Assembly: GCF_000172155.1 (NCBI RefSeq)
Contig: NZ_ABIZ01000001.1
Coordinates: 5,427,105-5,491,104 of the forward strand
From: Verrucomicrobium spinosum DSM 4136 = JCM 18804
GTDB taxonomy: Bacteria; Verrucomicrobiota; Verrucomicrobiia; Verrucomicrobiales; Verrucomicrobiaceae
Reading direction: 5' to 3'
DNA: 64,000 nt
Numbering within the stretch: the first letter of the stretch is position 1; each line of letters starts with the position of its first letter. Below are positions 15,572 to 24,800 of the stretch, in pieces. The notes below the pieces were generated by a model. It ran no database searches, was not told the origin of the DNA, and worked only from the letters and a program-made list of their open reading frames with translations. Made by a program: the position numbers and the translations under genes.

Positions 15572-17953
15572 CTAATTCCCCCCACTCTGCTCCACTCGCG
15601 CCCAACGCTGGCGGAAGGCGCGGTTCTCTTCCATGAGCTGATTGGCCACGGTATTCGCCATCTGGTCCAGACCTTGCATCTTCGCAAAGACCACGATCAT
15701 CTCCAGGCGGTTGTAGTACTCAGTGGAGTCACTCACGTTCTCCACCATGGCCTGCGCCACTGCCACCAGGGTCTCCGGCGTGAGCGAGTCAGTGGGGATG
15801 GTGAACTGGCCGCGGTCAAGCGAGATGATGGCGTTGTCGAACTCCAGGCGCGTCAAGCGCCCCTGCAGAGGCAGACCCGAGCGGCGGTAAAGCGTGCCGT
15901 TGTATCCACGACTGGCCACATCGGCTTTGAGCACGTCCATGAACTCCTTGGCCTTCGTCCAGAGGTAGATCTTGTTGGCGATCACGTTCTGCACCTCGGG
16001 AGTCTCGAACTTCATCCCCTGCAACAGCTCCACCGCGTGGCTGTAGTCGTAGCCCCGTACCAGAGCCGGAAGGCTGTTGCTCAGCTCAGCAAGCTGGGCC
16101 ACCTCCCGCTGGCGCAGGGAGTCCAGCCGTTTGCGCTCTGTCTCCTCAATCTGGCGGCGCAGGCGGGTTATTTCCTCCTGGGCAAAGCGAATGCGATGCG
16201 TGAAAAGATTCCTCAGCGCCCCGTTGGTTTTGAGCTGCTCCAGCACTTTGCGGCTCTCTGCGACCTCATCGCGTGCTTCATCAATGGAGGCAAAGGGTTC
16301 TTTCCTCAGCTCTCCAGCGCTCTTGGCCAGCTGCACGTCTGCAATATAGGGGGCGATCAGCTTCTTGTACGAGCTGATCCACTCCAGCCCTCTGCCCGGG
16401 GCGCAGGAATTAAAGGTCTCCAGCCACTCCACCGCCGCGCGCGGCTTGCCAAAGTGCCACTGGGCCAGGCCATGGGCCAGGTACCCGAGCACCTCCTCGG
16501 AGGTTTCCTCGTAACTCACTTCCCGGCGGGCCATGCCAAGACCCAGATCCTGACTCATGCGGCCACCGATCTTGCCGAAGAATTCCTTGAACTCCACCCC
16601 GCTCATCTCGCTGCCGGCACCGGCATCCTGGCGAATGGATTCGAAGTACTTCTCCGCATCCTGACGCTTACCATCCACCATGGCGCACAGGGCAGCATTG
16701 AAGCGAGCCCAGTTCAGCGTCGGCTGCTTCGCCCGGCCGGAGGAGATCAGTCCGTCGAAGAGCTTGCGCGCTTCGGCAAACTTGCCTTCCAGCAGCGTAC
16801 CACGGGCTCGCAGGAAGATGTCCGCCACGGTCTCCGTGGAGGCCTCTGAGGTGCCCCCCAACGTGGTGAGTTCCCGCTCATTGGTGCGGATGGACTTGAC
16901 CTTCGTTTCTGGAGCTGGCTTGGCCAGCACGGCGATGATGGCGATCGCCACCAACGCGCTCGCGCCGCCCAGGATAAAACGCTGCCGCAGAGACTTCTCC
17001 CGGATGGTCGAGTAGCCCAGGAGGCTCTCCGCATCGCGAAAGGCCTCCACCAGCTCATCATAGCTCGCGTAGCGATCCTCCGGGCGGAGGGCCAGGGTCT
17101 TGTTGATCAACTCACAGGTGCGGGTGGAAAACTTGAAGCCGCTGTCCTCCAGGCGTACCACGCGGCTCTTGATCACCTTGAGCTCCTGGATGGAGTTCGT
17201 GTTCGCCTTGTGCGGCGGCTTGCCTGTGAGGGCGTGGTACAGGGTCGCTCCCAGACTGTAGATGTCACTGCGAAAGTCTTCGCGGTCATCCCGCACCTTC
17301 TCGGGTGCCACATAAAACGGGGTGGCCCAGATTTCGCCTGAATCATCCACGTCCCGCGCATGGAAGAGCGCCAGACCAAAGTCCACAATTTTCGGCGTAT
17401 TCTCCTCCGTAAAGAGGATGTTCGCCGGCTTCACGTCACGGTGGATCAGACCTTCGCGGTACGCAGCGCGCAGCCCCTCAGCCACCGCGCGGCCCACCCG
17501 GAGGGCTTCAGCTTCCGTAAGGTGTTCATTCTCAGCAATTCGATGCTCCAAGCTGCCTCCCGCCACCAGCTCCATGGCGATATAGAAGTTGCCTTGATCC
17601 TTGCCCACGGAGTAGAGCTTCACCACGTTCGGGTGGGTCACCGCAGCCGTCAGCTGGGCTTCCCGCTCGAAACTGGCCATCCGCACACTGTCCCTGCTGT
17701 AGTGACGGTTGAGGATCTTCAGCGCCACATGGCGCCCTAGAGTGGAGTCTTCGGCGTCAAACACACGGCTCATGCCGCCTTCGCCAATCTGCTTGATGAT
17801 GGAAAAGTGGTCGAACTTGCGGCGGACTCGAACAAACTCGCCGCAGTGCGGACAGGCCACCTTGGAGTAAGGCTCAAGCGTTGAGACGTCAATCACGCCT
17901 TCGCAGGCCGGGCAGGTGCTGTAATATTGGAAAATGTCTTGGGGGGGTGTCAC
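15572..17953 (-). CDS. membrane Ser/Thr protein kinase with zinc ribbon and TPR-like sensor region
   Basis: A 793-residue Hanks-type kinase with a GTG start at 17953. The N-terminus is a zinc ribbon (Cys14/17 and Cys34/37). The kinase domain covers about 48-310: G-loop IGEGGMSRV, Lys79, HRDVKPAN at 171-178 with Asp173, DFGLA at 191-195 and APEKV at 216-220. One transmembrane helix at about 326-345 is followed by about 450 residues rich in helical repeats and a predicted coiled coil (QEEITRLRRQIEETERKR). All catalytic residues are present. Such kinases phosphorylate signalling partners or translation factors; the target is unknown. It lies 206 bp upstream of the ClpX-like gene on the same strand and may belong to the same regulatory unit. 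Confidence 0.88.
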   Translation of the reverse strand: MTPPQDIFQYYSTCPACEGVIDVSTLEPYSKVACPHCGEFVRVRRKFDHFSIIKQIGEGGMSRVFDAEDSTLGRHVALKILNRHYSRDSVRMASFEREAQLTAAVTHPNVVKLYSVGKDQGNFYIAMELVAGGSLEHRIAENEHLTEAEALRVGRAVAEGLRAAYREGLIHRDVKPANILFTEENTPKIVDFGLALFHARDVDDSGEIWATPFYVAPEKVRDDREDFRSDIYSLGATLYHALTGKPPHKANTNSIQELKVIKSRVVRLEDSGFKFSTRTCELINKTLALRPEDRYASYDELVEAFRDAESLLGYSTIREKSLRQRFILGGASALVAIAIIAVLAKPAPETKVKSIRTNERELTTLGGTSEASTETVADIFLRARGTLLEGKFAEARKLFDGLISSGRAKQPTLNWARFNAALCAMVDGKRQDAEKYFESIRQDAGAGSEMSGVEFKEFFGKIGGRMSQDLGLGMARREVSYEETSEEVLGYLAHGLAQWHFGKPRAAVEWLETFNSCAPGRGLEWISSYKKLIAPYIADVQLAKSAGELRKEPFASIDEARDEVAESRKVLEQLKTNGALRNLFTHRIRFAQEEITRLRRQIEETERKRLDSLRQREVAQLAELSNSLPALVRGYDYSHAVELLQGMKFETPEVQNVIANKIYLWTKAKEFMDVLKADVASRGYNGTLYRRSGLPLQGRLTRLEFDNAIISLDRGQFTIPTDSLTPETLVAVAQAMVENVSDSTEYYNRLEMIVVFAKMQGLDQMANTVANQLMEENRAFRQRWARVEQSGGN

Positions 17954-18167
17954 AGGACGCGGAGGGTAGCTCGAAAACCGAGGTTCTCAAAGCTGAAAGT
18001 TCAGGGCAACTTTGTCACTAGAAGGTCAGAGAACGGCCGTTCCACTCACGCAATTACCATGTAAAGCAGGGCGCAGGCCATGTCGTATTTATTTATGAAA
18101 ATTAAACGATCGGAAGTCGAGTTGGTTTCGCTGCTTGCGAAAAGAAATCGAAATTTCATACTGACAG

Positions 18168-19079
18168 ATGGATTTCACGGTCAATGAATCAGCCCCTGCC
18201 AAACAGAGGCTGGATCACTATTTGCAGGGCGAGCTGCCCGACATGTCTCGCACACGCCTTCAAGGCCTAATCAAGGACGGCCACATCCTTCTGAATGGGA
18301 AGGCCGCCAAGCCCAATACTCCACTCAAGCAGGGGGACCGCATCACCATGGAGGTGCCGGACCCTGTTCCCACGGAAGTCGTTCCACAGGACATCCCCCT
18401 CAACGTCCTCTTTGAGGACGAGCACATCATCGTCATCAACAAGCCCGACGGCCTTGTGGTGCACCCGGCGGCTGGCAATCCGGACGGCACCCTGGTAAAT
18501 GCCCTGCTCTTCCATTGCAAGAACCTCAGCGGCATCGGGGGGGAGTTGCGCCCGGGCATCGTCCACCGTCTTGACAAGGAAACCAGTGGCTGCATGGTCG
18601 CCGCCAAGCATGACCTGGCCCACACGCGGCTTACCGAGGCCTTCAGCCAGCGGGACCTGACCAAGATCTACCTGGCCGCCGTGAATGGTACCCCCTCCTC
18701 GTCCTCAGGCCGGATCGAGAACCGCATCGGCCGCCACCCCGTGGACCGCAAGCGCATGGCCCTCGTCACTGGCGAGGCTGGCAAGGAAGCCCTCACCGAG
18801 TGGGATCGAGTGGCCGTCCACCAAGGCTGCGCGCTCATCCGCTGCCGCCTGCTGACCGGCCGGACTCATCAGATCCGGGTGCACATGAAGGAAGCCCTCG
18901 GCTGCCCGATCCTGGGTGACACCATCTACGCCCAAATCCAGCGCCAGCTCATCAAGATGCCCCGCCTCATGCTCCATGCGTGGAAGTTGGAGTTCCAACA
19001 CCCCATCACCAAGCTGGGACTTAAATTCGAAGCACCCGTGCCTGAGGCTTTTGGTCCGTGGATGAAGAAGAACGGGTAG
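18168..19079 (+). CDS. RluA/RluD-family 23S rRNA pseudouridine synthase
   Basis: Isomerises uridine to pseudouridine in rRNA, most likely at the RluD sites of helix 69 given its domain layout. It has 303 residues, with an N-terminal S4 RNA-binding domain (about 13-60) and then the catalytic domain with IVHRLDKETSG at 131-141, nucleophile Asp136. The RTHQIRVHMKEALG motif near the C-terminus is also typical. It is transcribed divergently from the kinase across a 214-bp AT-rich gap. The exact target within the RluA group cannot be fixed from sequence alone, so I give no symbol. Confidence 0.92.
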   Translation: MDFTVNESAPAKQRLDHYLQGELPDMSRTRLQGLIKDGHILLNGKAAKPNTPLKQGDRITMEVPDPVPTEVVPQDIPLNVLFEDEHIIVINKPDGLVVHPAAGNPDGTLVNALLFHCKNLSGIGGELRPGIVHRLDKETSGCMVAAKHDLAHTRLTEAFSQRDLTKIYLAAVNGTPSSSSGRIENRIGRHPVDRKRMALVTGEAGKEALTEWDRVAVHQGCALIRCRLLTGRTHQIRVHMKEALGCPILGDTIYAQIQRQLIKMPRLMLHAWKLEFQHPITKLGLKFEAPVPEAFGPWMKKNG

Positions 19080-19158
19080 ATCTGCGGCCCGCTCATCTTC
19101 ACTCCTATTGCTCCGGCGAAAACCGGTTCGGAGTTCAACAGTGTTCCATCGATGCCTA

Positions 19159-19380
19159 TCAGTGGTTCTTCTCAGCTGCTCGATCAAGCCCCCACACCAA
19201 AGCCCGCCCCGCCCCTTTGCGTCGCACGAGGCCGATCTCCTGCTCAAGCAGCTTCATCCACTCCGGGCACGGCCGGTCGTAGGGCAGCGCCAGTGTTTCC
19301 CTCAGCTCCACCCAGGTCGCCCCCTGGCGACGGGCTTTCAGGTGCTTGTGAATGGCTGACTTGAATTCCACATACTGCAT
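19159..19380 (-). CDS. small conserved-looking protein (73 aa), possible winged helix
   Basis: A 73-residue frame from the ATG at 19380 (MQYVEFKSAI). A longer frame to 19443 has an unconvincing leader. The pattern HKHLKARRQGATWVELRE, then CPEWMKLLEQ, then VRRKGAGRALVWG is like a small winged helix: helices followed by a basic beta-wing. I do not recognise a named family. It converges with the pseudouridine synthase gene and sits 87 bp from the Gfo/Idh gene on the same strand. Confidence 0.65.
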   Translation of the reverse strand: MQYVEFKSAIHKHLKARRQGATWVELRETLALPYDRPCPEWMKLLEQEIGLVRRKGAGRALVWGLDRAAEKNH

Positions 19381-19466
19381 GGCTGACCACAAAATAACAG
19401 GGCACTGAGGTTTCCGTACAGGAAATTCATCAGTGCCCCACAAGCACGGTTCAGACTGTCAACAAC

Positions 19467-20588
19467 TCAGGAAAGCGTCTCCTTCGGCAGGTGCTTGATG
19501 GCCCCGTCGTCCAGCGCGCTTTGATGAGCCAGAATGCCCGTGCAGGTCCAGTTGGCGCTCTGCTTCGCATTCGGGAAGGGCTGACGGCCTTCCACCAGCG
19601 CCATGGCAAATTCATGCGCCAGGTGCGGATGGCTCCCGCCGTGTCCTGCGCCTTGCGTGAAGCTCAAATGGGCGTTTTCATCATCGTACACGCCTTTGGT
19701 CGTGTACTTCGCAATACTCTCCGGCAGACGGCTGGCGTAGTCGGGGCTCTTGATCAGGGACGGGATCTCCGGTTCGGGCTTCTTCGCCGTGTGCAGCACC
19801 AGTGGCTCATGCTCGATGAGCGGCCATTCCACGGATTGCTTGCTGCCATACACGTCGATGCTCTCGCGGTACTGGCGGGCGGTGTCGAAGAGGCTGCGGA
19901 TGATGCGCACACTCAGGTCAGAGTTGCTCACCTTCACATGCGCCGTCTCCACGGCAAAGGGTGAGTTGTAGTGCCCGATGAGTTCCTCACGGATGGTGCC
20001 GGAGCCAAAGCAGCTCACGTACTCGGCGTCGCCATTTGCAAGGCCCAGCACCGGTCCCACGCAGTGGGTGGCGTAGTGCATGGGCGGCAGGCCCGGCCAG
20101 TAGTTCGGCCAGCCGTCCATGTCCTGCTGGTGACTTGCCTGGATGAACTGCAGTTTACCCAGATCTCCCTTGTCACGGAGTTCCTTCATGAACAGGTACT
20201 CCCGGGCATAGACCACGGTCTCCATCATCATGTAGGTCAGCCCCGTCTCCTCAGTGAGGCGTATGATCTCCAGGCAATCCTCCACACTCGTGGCCATCGG
20301 CACGGTACAGGCCACATGCTTGCCCGCTTTCAGCGCGGCAATGGACATCCAGGCGTGATCCGGGATGGGCGAGTTGATGTGCACCGCGTCCACTTCTGGA
20401 TCTTTCAGAAGCTCGGCATAGTCCGTATAGCGCTTCTCCACCCCAAAGTGGTCCCCCACCTCCTTGAGCTTTTCCGGATTGCGCTGGCAGATGGCACCGC
20501 AGGTGGTGTGCGGGTGTTTTTGCCAAAGGGGAATGAACTCGGCGCCAAAGCCAAGACCGACGACTGCGATGTTGAATTTCTTGCTCAT
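19467..20588 (-). CDS. Gfo/Idh/MocA-family oxidoreductase with altered EKP motif
   Basis: A 373-residue NAD(P)-dependent dehydrogenase-fold protein. The ATG at 20588 gives MSKKFNIAVVGLGFGAEF, which places the dinucleotide-binding GLGFGAEF at 11-18. Upstream in-frame codons overlap the next gene and look non-coding. Relatives oxidise or isomerise sugars, inositols and similar compounds. The family's catalytic Lys normally sits in an EKP motif after AGKHV; here that position reads CTVPMA (94-99), so the Lys is missing. GGSHPHLAHEF near the C-terminus is a typical substrate-side block. It may be a divergent subfamily acting differently, or a binding protein. The start lies about 120 bp from the end of the methyltransferase gene, with which it may be co-transcribed. 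Confidence 0.8.
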   Translation of the reverse strand: MSKKFNIAVVGLGFGAEFIPLWQKHPHTTCGAICQRNPEKLKEVGDHFGVEKRYTDYAELLKDPEVDAVHINSPIPDHAWMSIAALKAGKHVACTVPMATSVEDCLEIIRLTEETGLTYMMMETVVYAREYLFMKELRDKGDLGKLQFIQASHQQDMDGWPNYWPGLPPMHYATHCVGPVLGLANGDAEYVSCFGSGTIREELIGHYNSPFAVETAHVKVSNSDLSVRIIRSLFDTARQYRESIDVYGSKQSVEWPLIEHEPLVLHTAKKPEPEIPSLIKSPDYASRLPESIAKYTTKGVYDDENAHLSFTQGAGHGGSHPHLAHEFAMALVEGRQPFPNAKQSANWTCTGILAHQSALDDGAIKHLPKETLS

Positions 20589-20710
20589 GGAGGAAGTTGG
20601 ACTGCCTCCATGGAACGTGCGCCCGCCGGTTTTTGCACGGACATTTTTTGTGCCCGTTCGGCCATGCATCAGGTCGGCCACCGCAGGCAGCCGACCCGGA
20701 AAATCGGCCC

Positions 20711-21718
20711 TTACTTGATGCCCACCACCATGGAGTCCGGCCCCACCAGATGCTCCACGCGGATGTCCTTGAACCCAATCTCCTCCATCCACCCCCTGCA
20801 ATCAGCCCCGCTGTAGTCAAAGCCCCCGTCCGTCTCGACGAGCATGTTCAAGCTCATCATCAGACCGAAGGCATTTTGGGAGCGATCGTCATCGATGATG
20901 GAGTCATAGACGATCACCGCCCCACCCTCGGGCACCGCCTCGTACGCACGACGCAGGAGCAGCTTCTTTTGCTCCAGATCCCAGTCATGCAGGATGTGCC
21001 CCATCATCACCACATCCACCTTCGGCAGATCGTCGGTAAAGAAGCTTCCTCCTTGGAACGAAAGCCTGTCCGCCACCCCCGCTTGCGTTGCATAATCCTC
21101 AAAAATGGGGGCCACCTCGGGAAGGTCAAAGCCTATGCCGCGCACATGCGGCTGGGCCAGCGCCACCTGCACGGCCAGATCCCCCTGGGCCGTTCCCGCA
21201 TCCACAAACGAGTTGTACTGCGCCCAGGGGAACTGCCTCGCAATCGCGAGGTTGGCCCCACGGCTCACGCCCGACATGGCCCGCAGGAACTCCTTCAAAC
21301 GTGCGGGATCAGCATACAGCGTGGCGAACATGTCATCGCCATGTTTGCCTTCGTTCTGACGCAGACCCGTGCGCAGCGCCTCCGTCAGACTGCCCCAGAA
21401 CTTGAACAAGCGGCTGTTGGCCATCTCCAGGATGCCCCCGATGTATGAGGGCTTGTTCTTGTCCAGAAACAGGTCGGTCTCCGGCGTGTTGCGGTACACC
21501 CCGCCCTCACGCACCAGGAAGCCCAGCGCCACCAGCGTATCCAGGAAATCCCGTCCCCCTCTCGGATGCAGCCCCAGCCTCCCCTGCACCGTGGCGAGGT
21601 CGCCGGGATGCTTCGCCAGCTCCGTGAACACCTCCATCTCCACAGCGCTGAGCAACACTTTCGAAGGCCAGAAGGCCAGACCAGTTTGAAAGATTCTGTC
21701 GGGGGTCGGATTTTCCAT
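20711..21718 (-). CDS. SAM-dependent O-methyltransferase (acetylserotonin/hydroxyneurosporene type)
   Basis: A 335-residue class I methyltransferase with an N-terminal dimerisation/winged-helix region (about 10-90) and a C-terminal Rossmann domain. SAM motif I reads [10 protein letters not shown] (171-180), where the family usually has DVGGGxG, so it is somewhat unusual. A conserved acidic residue follows in FDLPEV, and the catalytic-type histidine is His244 in HILHDWD. This arrangement is that of the plant-like O-methyltransferase family 2 found in many bacterial secondary-metabolite pathways. No biosynthetic genes are next to it, so the substrate is unknown. Confidence 0.85.
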   Translation of the reverse strand: MENPTPDRIFQTGLAFWPSKVLLSAVEMEVFTELAKHPGDLATVQGRLGLHPRGGRDFLDTLVALGFLVREGGVYRNTPETDLFLDKNKPSYIGGILEMANSRLFKFWGSLTEALRTGLRQNEGKHGDDMFATLYADPARLKEFLRAMSGVSRGANLAIARQFPWAQYNSFVDAGTAQGDLAVQVALAQPHVRGIGFDLPEVAPIFEDYATQAGVADRLSFQGGSFFTDDLPKVDVVMMGHILHDWDLEQKKLLLRRAYEAVPEGGAVIVYDSIIDDDRSQNAFGLMMSLNMLVETDGGFDYSGADCRGWMEEIGFKDIRVEHLVGPDSMVVGIK

Positions 21719-21816
21719 AAGCCAACCAAACTTTGCGTCCTGATTTTTGGCAAGCGAAGTTTGCTACAGGGAAATCCGTTGTCCTTTGTCAGGAGCAAAC
21801 AACCGTCTTTATCAAA

Positions 21817-24800
21817 TCAGATCCACCTCCGACGCCGGCGCATCACCAACGCGCACAAGCCCACGGCAAACAGCATCATCCGCCCCGGCTCAGGCACCAC
21901 GACGACAGCACCGTACTCTTTGAACAGCGAGACATCCCATAGGAAACCAGAATCACCAAGATCAGGAAGCACCAGGTCGTACCCGGCTCCTCCGGCGTAA
22001 GGACCTGTCGGCAACAGGAACTCTGCTGGCAACATGCCCGACCAGTCGAACAGGTTAAACACCATGCCGTAGGAGTAGCTCACCCCCAAATCCTCCACGA
22101 CGATCTTTGTGGTCTGCGTCCCACCGGTGCCGGCTTCCCAAGTCAACTCGCCCACTACATTGATGTGATCGTGATCACCCGTAGTTTCGAACACGAGGTG
22201 ACCGGCATTCTCTGCCAGCTCTGCAACGGAGTACTGACTCAGATCGGCAATGCCCGTGGCTCCCCGAATCTGCATCACCACACTGTTTGGCGTGGCAGTG
22301 GGGCCTGCTTTGACGATCAGCCCGTTCTCAAACACCAGCTTGCCGATTTGATTGCCGCTGATTTCGCCAGGACGGATGCTTCCGGAATTGAGAGTGGTGG
22401 TCCAAACATTGCCATTGCCTGCAAGCACTGCGGAGTTGTTCACGGCGACATTGCCGCCACCCAAGTTGGATCCAGTGAGCAATTCCACCGATCCGCCATT
22501 GATGTTGATGCCGCCGTTCGCATTAACCAAACCGCCAACCTTTAAGAGACCACTCCCATTCTTATCAAGCACCGTCGCCCCGCCGTTAAACTGCCCGAGA
22601 TTCCTCAACGTGCCGGAGTTGAGGACAAAGTTAATCATCGCGGTGGAAGCCCCAATCGACCGACCTGACATGTCCAACTCACCTCCGTCGAGCGTGACCG
22701 TTACCGATACCGCACCTGCGTTGAGCCCGGCCCCAGAGGTGTTCCCGCGCACGATGTTGCCCGACATCGTCACCTTCCCGCCCGTGATGTTGATGTGAGC
22801 CACAGACTGCGGAGTGTTCCCGGTACTCGTTGCTGTGTTGGCTCCCATCACCACCGAGTTGTTGCTGGTCTGCCCTACCGTCACCTCTCCTCCCGAGATG
22901 TTGACGATCCCCGTCACCACTGGTGCCGGGTTCAGTGAAGCGTCATACGATCCTGCAACCGAAGCCAGCGAAAGGATGCCGTTGTCAATGATCACCACAC
23001 CGCCTCCAATGTCCATCGTGCTGGTAACGTTTCGAGACTGGCTCGCTCCCGTCGTCGTGGACCCTCCAGTTCTGCCGGACAACGTGAGACTGGTCATTTG
23101 GAGCCTGCCCGTATCAAAAGCAAAGTAGTTGGTATAAGCATTCAAGCGGTTCTGGGTGCCGATGATGGTGGTGCCAAAAAGCAGGTCCACACTGTGCCCC
23201 CGGACGTCGAAAAGATTGCCGTCGCCACCCGCGCCAGTACCGCCGCCGGCCGAAGCCATGCTAAAGGCAGCCCGTGAGGTGTCACCAGTGGTGCCGCGCA
23301 CGCGCAAGGTGCCGGTTGTGTCAGCCGCATCGAAGCGGATGGCCCCCATGTCACGGTTGCCAGTCCCAATGTTGATGGCGTTGACGTAGAACTCGTTCTT
23401 AACGCTGCCCAAGATGACGGTGTTCACCTGGCCGGCGAGACCGCTGTGCACCCCGCCATCCCCCACTGCAAGGGTGGCCGCAGTGATTTCTGTCTCCTTT
23501 GCCAGGGTCAGTGTGCTCCACCGGTTGCTGACGTTGTTGGAGTTGGATGGGTTCACCCTGAAAACCCCATTGGTGGAGTTCAAGGTGACCGTCATCTTCG
23601 CGAGATCACCGAAATCAGCGACCGCCCGGTTTGCCTGTCCGCTTCCGGTATTCACCCCTCCAACCTGGAAGAGCGAACCGCTAGCCGTGTTGTTCACTTC
23701 AAACTCCCCATCCCCGCTGGCTTTGAACAACGTGGTCGTCGCTGCCGCCGCATTGCTACCAATGGCCACGGCACCGTTGATGACGAGTTTTTGACCGGCA
23801 CCGATCATCAGTTCATTCGTGTTGGCATCAGAGTTGGTCTGTACCACCATGCTCGAGAACTGCGCGCTCGCAGCGCTTAGGTCCAGTTTCCCGGACGTGG
23901 TGATGTTGTTTGCACTGCCAAACTGTAGCGCCCCAGACAGGCTCTGATTCACATTAAATTTCAGGACCCCTGCATTGATGTTGGTAACGCCGGTGTAGGT
24001 ATTGACGGAATCAAACTCCAGCGTGCCTGTTCCTGTTTTGGTAAGTCCTCCGGCACCCGATCCGTCTGCAACGACGCCTGACAAACGCGCCGTAGTGGCC
24101 TGCACGTTGACGGTTCGCACAGCACCGTTGAGATTGAGATTGGTGGCCCAGTTCAGAAGGCCGTCCGCAGTGGCAGCATTGAGCACCAAGGCAGAAGGGT
24201 TGAACCCAAAAGTGCCCCAACTGGCCGTTCCGAGACTGACCGTCAAAGTGCCGCCGTAGGCGGAAAACCCTGAGGTTCCACCCGTCATGATGAACTGTCC
24301 GGCTCCCATGCCGATGGTCCTGGAAAAAGAACCATTCCCTTCCAGGATGCCACCGTTCAACTCCAGCATGGAACTGGTGGAGAACCCATTCGCAGAAGTG
24401 AAACGCAGCACCCCTTCTGAAATCAGGGTATCGCCTGTATGAGAACTGACTCCCGTCACCGTAACAAGCCCCGCAGTGGTTTTGACCACCTTCGACGTCC
24501 CGGTCAGATTCATTTCCACTGTCCCGCTCTGTAGATCAAATACGCTGCCATCGCTGGTCAATACGCCACTTCCGAGGATCTGGGCACTGGTCCCACTGAG
24601 TGTTACCCGACGCACGTTGGCGGAAAGTGTTTGCAGATCAAGACTGCCGCCGGACACAACCAGATCACCGGTGCCAATGGCCTGATTGACCGCTCCTCGC
24701 AGAACGCCTTCCAACACGGTGGTGGCGCCCGTGTAACTCGAAGCCGCCCCAAGCGTAAGGGTTCCGAGTCCCTTCTTGGTAAGTCCCCCATTCATTCCGG

